Positions 31,093-38,333 of a stretch of 38,394 nt of DNA are shown one piece after another. The notes under the pieces are model-generated. The model saw only the letters and a program-made list of their open reading frames with translations. It searched no databases and had not been told where the DNA came from. The DNA is taken from contig JAUYJL010000029.1 of NCBI GenBank assembly GCA_030688025.1, positions 1-38,394 on the forward strand, given 5' to 3'. The position numbers and the translations under genes were made by a program. Each line of letters starts with the position of its first letter. Positions within the stretch are counted from its first letter, which is position 1. This DNA is from Candidatus Peregrinibacteria bacterium (GTDB taxonomy: Bacteria > Patescibacteriota > Gracilibacteria > UBA1369 > LOWO2-01-FULL-3).

Positions 31093-33318
31093 TCATTCAC
31101 TTTCAAAATGATCATGGAAAAACCATTTGATGATATCCCAATCCTGGTCGAGAGGGAGTAGGGTATATGCGTGGTTTTCGCCTTCACAGGAGTTTGAACC
31201 GCCGCTCTCTATCATCGCCGCACAATTTTCTTTTGTGATATAAGGCGGAACAAAGAAAATATTTCCGGACGACATCACGTCATTCGAAACGATTTTATAA
31301 TTTTGATATTTGAAATAATATTTGATGGCTTCATCGAGAGAAATATCTGTTTCAGTTTTTCCGAGTACAGCTTTTGCGATTTGATAAACGGTATCAGCAT
31401 CACCAAAACCAAAATTTTGTGCTTTTTTCTGAATCGCCTCAATAATCATTTGTTGTCTTTCCGCTCGTGCAAAATCAGAAGTAGTATGTCGACTTCTCGC
31501 AAGACGCAAAGATTCTTTTCCACCTAGATGATAATCCCCGGGTTCATAGTGAAGTGTCCCGACAACGCCATTATCAATAGTTTTGTAAGTTGGATCAACA
31601 ACCGCCTTGTCCAAGTGAATATCGACTCCTCCAATCAAATCAATCACATCGATAAACGCATACATATCAATAACAATATATTTATCGAGTTTATATCCGG
31701 TCAGCTTACTGATGAGGCTTTTTAGCTCAGGCATCCCGTACATATATGCGTAAGCATTAATTTTGCGGTTATTATAAAAAAGATCCCGAGGGATGCTTAT
31801 CATTTTGATCTCTTTGGTGGATTCATCCAGATGTGCAAATATCATAGTGTCGGTTAAACTGCCGTTTTTGCCGGCAATAAGCACATTAAAAGTCTTATCG
31901 GTATTAAAAGTTTTACCTGCATAAGAGGAAAGATCTTTAGGAATCTCTAGAGTTTTTTTTTTAGAATCTGGCTCAAAGAAAAGAAGATTTTCAGAATTTG
32001 TGCCATCAGGTGCAACTATATTTACAACTCCGGTAGTTTTCTCAACAACTATTGCGCTAAGCACTTTCCCGGCAGTAGTCATAAGGTCAAAATAATATCT
32101 GTCCTCGTCTTCACGAGGCTCGGAAATTTTTAATCCTGCTGTTTGAAGAGCGAGGGTGAATCCTTTATCTGTAAGTGTATTTTTCATATCTTCAAGCACT
32201 TGTTTTGCCTTTTTTTCTATTGAAGTTCGTGTGTCCAATTTTTCTATAAAAGGAAGAAGATCGGTTTTTACATTGGAAGTTGTGGTCGAAGAATTATCAG
32301 CCTTGTTTATCAAAGAAACTTCCAAAGTTTTGAAATCAATTACGATTTCTCCAATCGCATCACTTGTCATATTAGTAACAGAATAAGTGTATTTGAAATC
32401 TTTGTCCGTTGGAGCATTGTCGATTTTTACCTTTAGCTCAGCCAGTTTTGCCTGCACGCTCTCGCTGTTTGCAGTGCTTTCGATCGCCGTTCGTGATTTA
32501 TTGATACCATCTAAAGCTGTTTTCCATTCAGGGCCGTTTGCATTGATAAAATTCACGAGATCGGTAAAAAATTCGGCTGAATCTTTATAAGAAACTTCTT
32601 TTTTATCGAAAAGAGTTTTTCGAAGAAGTTTTCCATCTTCTTTTGAAATATAGAAAAACACTGCAGGAAATTCTAGAGACGTTTGTCCTTGATACACCAA
32701 AGATAGAGTAATTGCAGTATCATAATCGTTGAGTTTTGAGAATGAAAGTCCATAAGTATTCATCACAGAAATCAGCGCCGCACTTGTATTTATTTTTTCA
32801 AGAAAAGATTTATTTAGGGCGAGATTCGTATCAGTACTCTCTTTTTTTGAGAGATAATCTACGTATTGAAAAAGGGCTAACTGAAGCCTGTTAGTGTTCT
32901 TGCTCTCATCGTTGGATAGGTCACTGATATATTCGGATGAAGAATAATCTGTGACAGGCATTCCTATATATTCGCGCACTTGATTTAAATCTCCACCGAT
33001 TTTAGTAAGAATCCCTTTTAGCTGTCCAACCTCAGTGATAAGTGAATCATCATGGGTTTGCAAAAACGAAAGATTGCCGATTGTTGTCTGGAATTGCACA
33101 TATTGAGTAATAAAAAGTCCGACAACTATAAAAAAGAAAACATTTCTCAAAGAAAAAAATCTTCTTTTTCCACTACAACATCCGCTATCCGATGCGCATT
33201 TTTCTTTTTCACTTGAAGCAACATTCAACACTTTTTCGCTTACACCAAAATCCTCGGGAGAAGTTTTTTTTGCATCTCCTATCTTCACCTCACTCATTTT
33301 TGTATCTTTTTTGACCAT
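31093..33318 (-). CDS. LytR-CpsA-Psr (LCP) family protein with large N-terminal extension
   Basis: LCP proteins attach undecaprenyl-linked glycopolymers to peptidoglycan or protein. The 741-residue protein has a cytosolic Ser/Cys/Lys-rich start, one transmembrane helix (about 55-75), a large extracytoplasmic region (about 80-470) unlike known domains, and the LCP catalytic domain (about 480-690). Typical motifs are visible: SLTDTMIFAHLD, MISIPRDLFY, GGVDIHLDKAV, HLGGKESLRLARSRHTTSDFARAERQQMII. Usual LCP proteins are 300-450 residues. Start ATG 33318 follows a promoter, TTGATT (33367-33362), 17 bp, TAGAAT (33344-33339); an ATG at 33297 is an alternative. It would anchor surface polymer in the same envelope that carries the SLH protein. 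Confidence 0.88.
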   Translation of the reverse strand: MVKKDTKMSEVKIGDAKKTSPEDFGVSEKVLNVASSEKEKCASDSGCCSGKRRFFSLRNVFFFIVVGLFITQYVQFQTTIGNLSFLQTHDDSLITEVGQLKGILTKIGGDLNQVREYIGMPVTDYSSSEYISDLSNDESKNTNRLQLALFQYVDYLSKKESTDTNLALNKSFLEKINTSAALISVMNTYGLSFSKLNDYDTAITLSLVYQGQTSLEFPAVFFYISKEDGKLLRKTLFDKKEVSYKDSAEFFTDLVNFINANGPEWKTALDGINKSRTAIESTANSESVQAKLAELKVKIDNAPTDKDFKYTYSVTNMTSDAIGEIVIDFKTLEVSLINKADNSSTTTSNVKTDLLPFIEKLDTRTSIEKKAKQVLEDMKNTLTDKGFTLALQTAGLKISEPREDEDRYYFDLMTTAGKVLSAIVVEKTTGVVNIVAPDGTNSENLLFFEPDSKKKTLEIPKDLSSYAGKTFNTDKTFNVLIAGKNGSLTDTMIFAHLDESTKEIKMISIPRDLFYNNRKINAYAYMYGMPELKSLISKLTGYKLDKYIVIDMYAFIDVIDLIGGVDIHLDKAVVDPTYKTIDNGVVGTLHYEPGDYHLGGKESLRLARSRHTTSDFARAERQQMIIEAIQKKAQNFGFGDADTVYQIAKAVLGKTETDISLDEAIKYYFKYQNYKIVSNDVMSSGNIFFVPPYITKENCAAMIESGGSNSCEGENHAYTLLPLDQDWDIIKWFFHDHFESE

Positions 33319-33338
33319 ATTTATTTTAAAGCGTTGTC

Positions 33339-33367
33339 ATTCTATAATTATGCCAACTAATAATCAA
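33339..33367 (-). promoter_or_regulatory. promoter of the LCP gene
   Basis: On the minus strand, TTGATT (33367-33362), 17 bp and TAGAAT (33344-33339) precede the ATG at 33318 by 20 nt. It is divergent from the smr promoter. Confidence 0.55.
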
Positions 33368-33391
33368 ACTCAAAATTTCCAATCACATTTA

Positions 33392-33400
33392 TGCTATAAT
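33392..33400 (+). promoter_or_regulatory. extended -10 of smr, predicted leaderless
   Basis: TGC-TATAAT (33392-33400) is an extended -10 element and ends 6 nt before the ATG at 33407. No good -35 is seen. It sets the smr start downstream of two earlier in-frame starts. Confidence 0.6.
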
Positions 33401-33406
33401 CCACCC

Positions 33407-33712
33407 ATGACCAAAGTTAACAAATACGAAAATTTGAGTAAACCACAGGCAGAGTTTGATTTTCACGATAGAGGAATTTTGAACGAAAGTAATATAAAAC
33501 ACATGACAGACGAATTTTTGCATGATTGCATGCGCAGAGGTTATATCAAAGTACTTTTTATCACAGGCAAAGGTCTGCATTCAAAGAAAGGAATGCCTGT
33601 AATAAAGCCATTTTTACGACAATACTTAAGTTCCTTATCATTCGTCGGACAAGTTTACGAAGGCCGATTTGATAGAGGGGGGACGGGAACTTTGGAAGTG
33701 ACTTTGGATTGA
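33407..33712 (+). CDS. stand-alone Smr-domain protein
   Basis: From ATG 33407 the product is 101 residues; the frame upstream to 33311 is not used because the promoter lies inside it. Smr-domain motifs are visible: F-D-F-H near the start (normally LDLHG), ITGKGLHSKKG (the core HGxG-like loop), VIKPFLRQYL and the end GGTGTLEVTLD. Smr domains are found alone or at the C-terminus of MutS2 and act as nucleases on nicked or branched DNA, or on stalled-ribosome mRNA (SmrB). No MutS2 is nearby. Confidence 0.85.
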   Translation: MTKVNKYENLSKPQAEFDFHDRGILNESNIKHMTDEFLHDCMRRGYIKVLFITGKGLHSKKGMPVIKPFLRQYLSSLSFVGQVYEGRFDRGGTGTLEVTLD

Positions 33713-33744
33713 ACCGGCCTTAATTACGTCATATAGTTTTACTA

Positions 33745-33772
33745 TTGACGTTTTTAACAATAAGAATATAAT
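33745..33772 (+). promoter_or_regulatory. promoter of the trp operon
   Basis: A -35 TTGACG (33745-33750), 16-bp spacer and TATAAT (33767-33772) are nearly consensus. The start of transcription is expected at about 33779, 21 nt before trpR. No other promoter is evident before trpE. Confidence 0.75.
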
Positions 33773-33797
33773 TGCTAGCGTAATAGTACAATAGTAC
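33772..33797 (+). promoter_or_regulatory. candidate TrpR operator
   Basis: Bases 33772-33789 match the E. coli trp operator core (from memory) at 12 of 18 positions. Both half-sites, CTAG and TAGTAC, are in the correct register. It begins in the last base of the -10 box and covers the expected transcription start. A second GTAC follows (33794-33797), giving GTAC-N4-GTAC at 33786-33797. This fits autoregulation of trpR and the whole operon, but the match is by eye. Confidence 0.5.
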
Positions 33798-33799
33798 AA

Positions 33800-34060
33800 A
33801 TGAGTAACAATCAAATAAACGAATTAGCGGACGCGGTAATGGAAATCAAAGAAAGGCAAGAGGCCAAAGATTTTTTGAAAAACATATTAACGCCTGGAGA
33901 ACTAGATGAAATAGTTAAAAGATTACAAATAATAAAATTACTAAAGAAAGGTGTACCTCAAAGAGAAATAGCAAAAAAATTGGATGTTAGTATCGGAACA
34001 ATAACAAGAGGCTCAAGAGAATTAAAATACGGAGCACCAGGATTTAAAAAAATAATATGA
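33800..34060 (+). CDS. trpR: Trp repressor family transcription factor
   Basis: The 86-residue all-helical protein has the TrpR pattern: N-terminal dimerisation helices, L-T-P-G-E (30-34), RLQIIKLLKKGVPQREIAKKL and the recognition helix region SIGTITRGSRELKYG (64-78), which carries the ITRGS core shared by TrpR and YerC/YecD proteins. As the first gene of a trp operon it is most likely a true tryptophan-responsive repressor, but the YerC/YecD branch has the same look. Length is slightly below E. coli TrpR (108). The TGA stop (34058-34060) overlaps the ATG of the leader peptide, so the two are coupled. The protein itself contains no Trp. Confidence 0.88.
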   Translation: MSNNQINELADAVMEIKERQEAKDFLKNILTPGELDEIVKRLQIIKLLKKGVPQREIAKKLDVSIGTITRGSRELKYGAPGFKKII

Positions 34061-34119
34061 ACACGTATATCGTAAAAAATTGGTGGCAACTATCAACTTT
34101 TAGGCGCAGGAAAAGCTAA
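34057..34119 (+). CDS. trpL: trp operon leader peptide with tandem Trp codons
   Basis: The ORF encodes 20 residues, MNTYIVKNWWQLSTFRRRKS, with Trp9 and Trp10 as adjacent TGG codons (34081-34086). It starts in an ATGA overlap with the trpR stop, so ribosomes finishing trpR may restart here. It ends at TAA 34117-34119, 24 nt before an intrinsic terminator. The last codons (AGG CGC AGG A, 34102-34111) form the 5' arm of the antiterminator. These are the features of a leader peptide that senses charged tRNA-Trp by ribosome stalling. Its product would have no other role. The ORF is well below normal gene-calling length. Confidence 0.85.
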   Translation: MNTYIVKNWWQLSTFRRRKS

Positions 34120-34156
34120 CTTTTTTGAATTATTAACTAGTTATCCTCCTGTCGCC
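34103..34156 (+). promoter_or_regulatory. antiterminator helix of the trp attenuator
   Basis: Bases 34103-34111 (GGCGCAGGA) can pair with 34147-34156 (TCCTG-T-CGCC): GGCG with CGCC and CAGGA with TCCTG, with one bulged T at 34152. This helix takes both arms of the terminator stem (part of the 5' arm and the loop with the 3' arm start), so the two structures exclude each other. A ribosome stalled at Trp9/Trp10 leaves 34103-34111 free; a ribosome at the stop codon covers it. Confidence 0.7.
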
Positions 34157-34170
34157 AGGGGGATTTTTTT
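34143..34170 (+). terminator. intrinsic terminator (attenuator) before trpE
   Basis: ATCCTCCTG (34143-34151) pairs with CAGGGGGAT (34156-34164) in a 9-bp stem (eight Watson-Crick pairs and one G-T) with a TCGC tetraloop. It runs directly into seven T (34164-34170). The trpE ATG is 22 nt further downstream, so the hairpin cannot serve any gene end other than trpL. Confidence 0.88.
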
Positions 34171-34192
34171 ATTCAAATAAATTCATAAAACA

Positions 34193-35569
34193 ATGCAAAC
34201 AAAAGTAGGAAAACTAAAAATAAGTATCACGGATCCAAAAGATGTATTCTCGAAAATATATCAGGATTACAAATATAAATTTCTTTTCGAATCAAAAGAC
34301 GTATCACAAATATACGGAAGATTAAGCATGATAGGGATAGATCCAATATTAAAGATAACAGGTAAAAATAAATCATTTGAGGTAGAGGTACTTAATAAAC
34401 GCGGACATGAATACCTAAAACAACTCAACCAAACATCACAGGAAAACGGGAATATCTCAATGATAATCAAACATGTTCTAAAAACATTCAAAACAGATGA
34501 AAAAACATTGCTTGGTCTTTACGGGACATTTAGCTACGACTTTGTCAGGCTTTTCGAGGATATTGGAGATTCATTGCCGGATAATGACATAAATGATTTT
34601 ACTTTATTACTGTACGACACCTTCATATTCTTCGATCATCTTAAGGATAACGCAGAAATAATAGTTTATCGAAAAAATAAAAAAGAGATAAAGAAAGATA
34701 TTGAGAAAATATCAAACAAATTAAACAAACAGCCGGTAAACCCAGAATACAGAATCAAAAATCCATATTTTAGCTTTAGCGAAAAACAGTATGAAGGTTT
34801 AGTTAAAACAGCAAAGCTCTACACTAAAAAAGGGGATTTATTCGAAGTGGTTTTTTCAAACATACTGAAAGCAGAATTCGAGGGCGATCCATTTGGACTT
34901 TACCTCAGATACAGGAAAGAAAACCCATCTCCGTATTTATTTTTCTTTGACTTGGGTCATGAGCAACTTGTAGGAGCATCTCCGGAAATGATGGTCCGAT
35001 ACGAAAATGGAATAGTAAATCTTCGTCCAATATCTGGAACAATCAAGAGAGGTGAAAATCCAATAGAAGATCATGAAAATATGCTCAAATTGTTAATGGA
35101 TCCAAAAGAAAAAGCAGAGCTAGATATGCTCATAGACTTGGGAAGAAATGATCTTAGCAGGGTGTGTAAACCAGGTATAAAAATTACAGACTATCGATTT
35201 GTGGAAAAATATTCAAAAGTAATGCATACGGTCGCAAATTTATCCGGAGAGCTACAAGAAGGACGTACAGCACTTGATGCACTGATAGCATGTCTTAATG
35301 CCGGAACCTTAACTGGTGCGCCAAAAGTCGCAGCAATGAAGATTATAGAAAAACATGAAAAAGAAAGACGAGGTTATTACGGAGGAACAATCGGATATTT
35401 AACATTTTCAGGAGAAATGGATACAGGAATCATTATTAGAACTGCACACATCAAAAATGGACAACTTAGATTTCAAGTAGGGGCTACACTTTTGAACGAT
35501 TCCAAGCCAAAAAAAGAATACCAAGAAACGATAAACAAAGCTCAAGCTTTTCTTAATACCTTCATCTAA
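34193..35569 (+). CDS. trpE: anthranilate synthase component I
   Basis: TrpE converts chorismate and ammonia (from TrpG) to anthranilate. The 458-residue protein shows the N-terminal feedback-binding motif as L31-F-E-S34 (LLES in E. coli), then NPSPYLFFFDLG (244-255), the chorismate-binding blocks SGTIKRGENP (281-290), LGRNDLSRVCKPG (316-328), LNAGTLTGAPKVAAM (368-382) and RFQVGATLL. Length is at the short end of the family (450-520). The LFES motif suggests tryptophan feedback inhibition remains. It is the first structural gene after the attenuator; trpG begins 5 nt after its stop. Confidence 0.96.
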   Translation: MQTKVGKLKISITDPKDVFSKIYQDYKYKFLFESKDVSQIYGRLSMIGIDPILKITGKNKSFEVEVLNKRGHEYLKQLNQTSQENGNISMIIKHVLKTFKTDEKTLLGLYGTFSYDFVRLFEDIGDSLPDNDINDFTLLLYDTFIFFDHLKDNAEIIVYRKNKKEIKKDIEKISNKLNKQPVNPEYRIKNPYFSFSEKQYEGLVKTAKLYTKKGDLFEVVFSNILKAEFEGDPFGLYLRYRKENPSPYLFFFDLGHEQLVGASPEMMVRYENGIVNLRPISGTIKRGENPIEDHENMLKLLMDPKEKAELDMLIDLGRNDLSRVCKPGIKITDYRFVEKYSKVMHTVANLSGELQEGRTALDALIACLNAGTLTGAPKVAAMKIIEKHEKERRGYYGGTIGYLTFSGEMDTGIIIRTAHIKNGQLRFQVGATLLNDSKPKKEYQETINKAQAFLNTFI

Positions 35570-35574
35570 AAACT

Positions 35575-36135
35575 ATGAAAAAAATATTACTCATCGACAA
35601 TTTTGATTCATTCACCTTCAATTTAGTTGATTATTTTAAACAGTTGGATTGTGAAGTTGAAGTGCATAGAAATGACATGGATCCACAAAAAATACATGAA
35701 ATAAATCCAGATCTGATAGTGATTTCTCCAGGTCCATCCATACCCAAAAAAGCAGGTAATTTGATGAAAATAATAGAGATATCTCATGAAAAATATCCAA
35801 TATTTGGAGTCTGTCTAGGGCACGAGGCGTTGATTGAATATTTTGGAGGTTCATTGAAATTTGTAAAACCTGTGCATGGGAAATCATCAAAAATAAAACA
35901 TAATAGCAAAGGAATATTTTTAGGTCTTGAACAAAATTTTCAAGGAGGAAGATATCATTCTTTAATCTCTGATAAAGTCCCGAAATGCTTTGAGATTACA
36001 GCAAAAAGCGAAGGACTTGTCATGGCGATCAAACATAAAACTTTACCAATAGAAGGCGTTCAATTCCATCCGGAGTCAGTCCTGACAATGAAAAATGACA
36101 ATGGATTTAAGCTAATTAAAAACCTAATATCATGA
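35575..36135 (+). CDS. trpG: anthranilate synthase component II (glutamine amidotransferase)
   Basis: TrpG releases ammonia from glutamine for TrpE. The 186-residue protein has the N-terminal LLIDNFDSFTFNL, the oxyanion loop SPGPS (51-55), the nucleophile Cys80 in GVCLGHE, RYHSL (126-130) and H165-P-E167-S, completing the Cys-His-Glu triad. The residue after GVCLGH is Glu84, while most members have Gln there. It is not fused to TrpD, and its stop TGA overlaps the ATG of the fused trpDCF gene by 4 nt (ATGA). Confidence 0.95.
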   Translation: MKKILLIDNFDSFTFNLVDYFKQLDCEVEVHRNDMDPQKIHEINPDLIVISPGPSIPKKAGNLMKIIEISHEKYPIFGVCLGHEALIEYFGGSLKFVKPVHGKSSKIKHNSKGIFLGLEQNFQGGRYHSLISDKVPKCFEITAKSEGLVMAIKHKTLPIEGVQFHPESVLTMKNDNGFKLIKNLIS

Positions 36136-38333
36136 ACATACAAACATTTCTTGAAAAAAGTATAAACAATGAATTGTCTCTCGAAACACAAATAAATTTT
36201 CTGCGAGATAAAAAAGATATCACTTCAAAAGGACTAGCAACGGCAGTGAAATTCTTGATGGAAAAAATGGCAAAGAGATCTTTAATCAAAAATGCTATAG
36301 ATATATGTGGAACTGGTGGATCAGGTTTACAAAGAATAAATACATCAACAATTTCTGCGTTCATATTGGCAGCAGCTGGAGTAAAGATAGCTAAACACGG
36401 GAATAAAGCCGCAAGCGGTCGCTTTGGGAGCTTTGATTTACTAGAAAGTATCGGAATAGATTTCTCAAACAATAAAGCGGAAAATCTAAATTTTTTATAT
36501 GCTCGAGATTATCATCCATTAATGAAACATTTTGCAGAAGTTAGAAAAGAAATTGGCACACCAACATTTTTTAATCTATTAGGTCCACTATTAAATCCCG
36601 CCGCTACAAAAAAACAAATAATAGGAACATCATTCAAAGATAAAATGGGATTAATCGCAGAGACATGCAGGTTAATTGGGAAAGAAAAAGTATATGTTGT
36701 CTGCGGAGAAGATGGCTTAGACGAAGTAACTCTAACCGGTAAAACATTTATTTTAGAATTAAACGAAGGGAAAATAACAAATTATACGATTAGTCCAAAA
36801 GATTTCGGGATTCAAAAATCAAAATTTTCGGAAATAAAAAGTGGTTCACCAAAACAGAATACAGCCATTGCCATCAAAATATTAAAAGGAGAATGTAAAA
36901 CAAGGCATGTTGATTTGGTCTTGATGAACGCAGGATTAGCACTGAAACTAGTAGGAAAAGTAGAAAGTTTGAAGGAAGGATACACTCTCGCGAAACAAAT
37001 AATAGAGACAGGTTTAGCATTTGAGAAATATCAAGAATGTAAAACTCCAGATATCCTAAAACAAATAATAAATAAAATTCCAAATTTACAGAAATCAGAT
37101 AGAGATTTTTATGGCGCAATAAATAAAAGAGAATTATCTCTAATTGCAGAAATAAAAAGAAAATCACCAAGCAAAGGAATGATAGCGGAACAAGATTTTT
37201 TACCTTCAAAAATAGCTAAAAATTACGAGAAATCAGGAGCAGATGCTATATCAGTTGTATGTGAAAAAAACTTCTTTGGTGGATCTTTAAAATATATGAA
37301 ACAAGCAAGAAAAAACACATACTTCACTCCAATACTTTGCAAAGATTTCATAATACATGAGTATCAAATTTACGAAGCAAGAAAATATGGAGCAGATGCA
37401 ATACTACTTATCGCAGCGATTTTAACAGAAACAAAAATCAAGAAATTCACAGGGATTGCGAAAGATTTAAACATGGATGTTTTATGTGAAGTTCACACAT
37501 TTGAAGAACTTCAAAAAGTACTAAAAACTACTGTAAAAATAATAGGAATAAACAACCGAGATCTACGAACATTCGAAGTCGATCTGAAAACAACAGAAAG
37601 AATTGCAAAACATATCCCAAAAGATAGATTGATCGTTTCAGAAAGCGGAATCTTTACCAAAGAAGATATAAAAAATCTTCCCAAAAGAACTAATGCGATT
37701 TTAGTTGGGACATCATTAATGAAAGGTACTCCAGTGCAGAAATTAGTATCAACGAAAATCAAAATATGCGGAGTTAGGACGGGAGAAGTAGCAAAATTTT
37801 GCGAAAAAAACGGAGTCGATTTCGTAGGATTAAACTTCGTTCCAACAAGCAAAAGAAAAATAGACGAGAAGAAATTACAAGAACTATCTAAATATCTAAA
37901 AAATACAAAGAAAGTCGGTATCTTCCAAAATCAACCTCTAAAAGAAGTAAACAACCTATCGAAAAATTTAGACTTTATCCAACTTTGTGGTAACGAATCA
38001 ATAGAGTACATAAAAAAATGTAAAAAACCGGTAATAAAAACAATACCACTAAAAAACAGCGATGATGTAGCTCTAGCGGAAAAATATTATCAACATGTTA
38101 CCTTCATATGTTTCGACGGAGTAAATCCTGGAAGCGGAAAATCTTTTGATTATGTATTAATCAAAGACTTCGATCATCCATTTTTTATTAGTGGAGGAAT
38201 CAATTCCGGGACACTAAATTCTGCTATGCAAACAGCTCCTATATGCATAGATATCGCAAGCGGAGTAGAAACAGGGGGACAAATAGATACAAAAAAAATT
38301 ACAGAAATCCTTAACCAATTAAAATTATGTTAA
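36132..38333 (+). CDS. trpDCF: trifunctional TrpD-TrpC-TrpF fusion
   Basis: The 733-residue protein carries three consecutive tryptophan-pathway enzymes. Residues 1-312 are anthranilate phosphoribosyltransferase (DICGTGGSG 57-65, KHGNKAASG 88-96, GLDEVT 195-200). Residues about 325-538 are indole-3-glycerol-phosphate synthase (EIKRKSPSKG 340-349, K404 in LCKDF, INNRDL 473-478, VSESGI 502-507). Residues 541-733 are phosphoribosylanthranilate isomerase (KICGVR 544-549 with Cys546, GLNFVPTSKR 566-575, QLCG 617-620, Asp662 in FDGVNPGSGK). The TrpC part is shorter than stand-alone TrpC (about 255) because its N-terminal helix is reduced. The frame is uninterrupted, with linkers of about 12 and 3 residues. 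It overlaps trpG and, at its end, the next gene. TrpC-TrpF fusions are common; adding TrpD is unusual. Confidence 0.95.
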   Translation: MNIQTFLEKSINNELSLETQINFLRDKKDITSKGLATAVKFLMEKMAKRSLIKNAIDICGTGGSGLQRINTSTISAFILAAAGVKIAKHGNKAASGRFGSFDLLESIGIDFSNNKAENLNFLYARDYHPLMKHFAEVRKEIGTPTFFNLLGPLLNPAATKKQIIGTSFKDKMGLIAETCRLIGKEKVYVVCGEDGLDEVTLTGKTFILELNEGKITNYTISPKDFGIQKSKFSEIKSGSPKQNTAIAIKILKGECKTRHVDLVLMNAGLALKLVGKVESLKEGYTLAKQIIETGLAFEKYQECKTPDILKQIINKIPNLQKSDRDFYGAINKRELSLIAEIKRKSPSKGMIAEQDFLPSKIAKNYEKSGADAISVVCEKNFFGGSLKYMKQARKNTYFTPILCKDFIIHEYQIYEARKYGADAILLIAAILTETKIKKFTGIAKDLNMDVLCEVHTFEELQKVLKTTVKIIGINNRDLRTFEVDLKTTERIAKHIPKDRLIVSESGIFTKEDIKNLPKRTNAILVGTSLMKGTPVQKLVSTKIKICGVRTGEVAKFCEKNGVDFVGLNFVPTSKRKIDEKKLQELSKYLKNTKKVGIFQNQPLKEVNNLSKNLDFIQLCGNESIEYIKKCKKPVIKTIPLKNSDDVALAEKYYQHVTFICFDGVNPGSGKSFDYVLIKDFDHPFFISGGINSGTLNSAMQTAPICIDIASGVETGGQIDTKKITEILNQLKLC

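Noticed and set aside
33311-33406. Longer N-terminus of the Smr protein
   Set aside because: An extended -10 box ends 6 nt before ATG 33407, and the upstream part has no Smr-like sequence.
34057-34111. A 1:2 protector hairpin as in the E. coli trp leader
   Set aside because: I found no convincing complement to 34103-34111 in the upstream leader, so I do not claim it.
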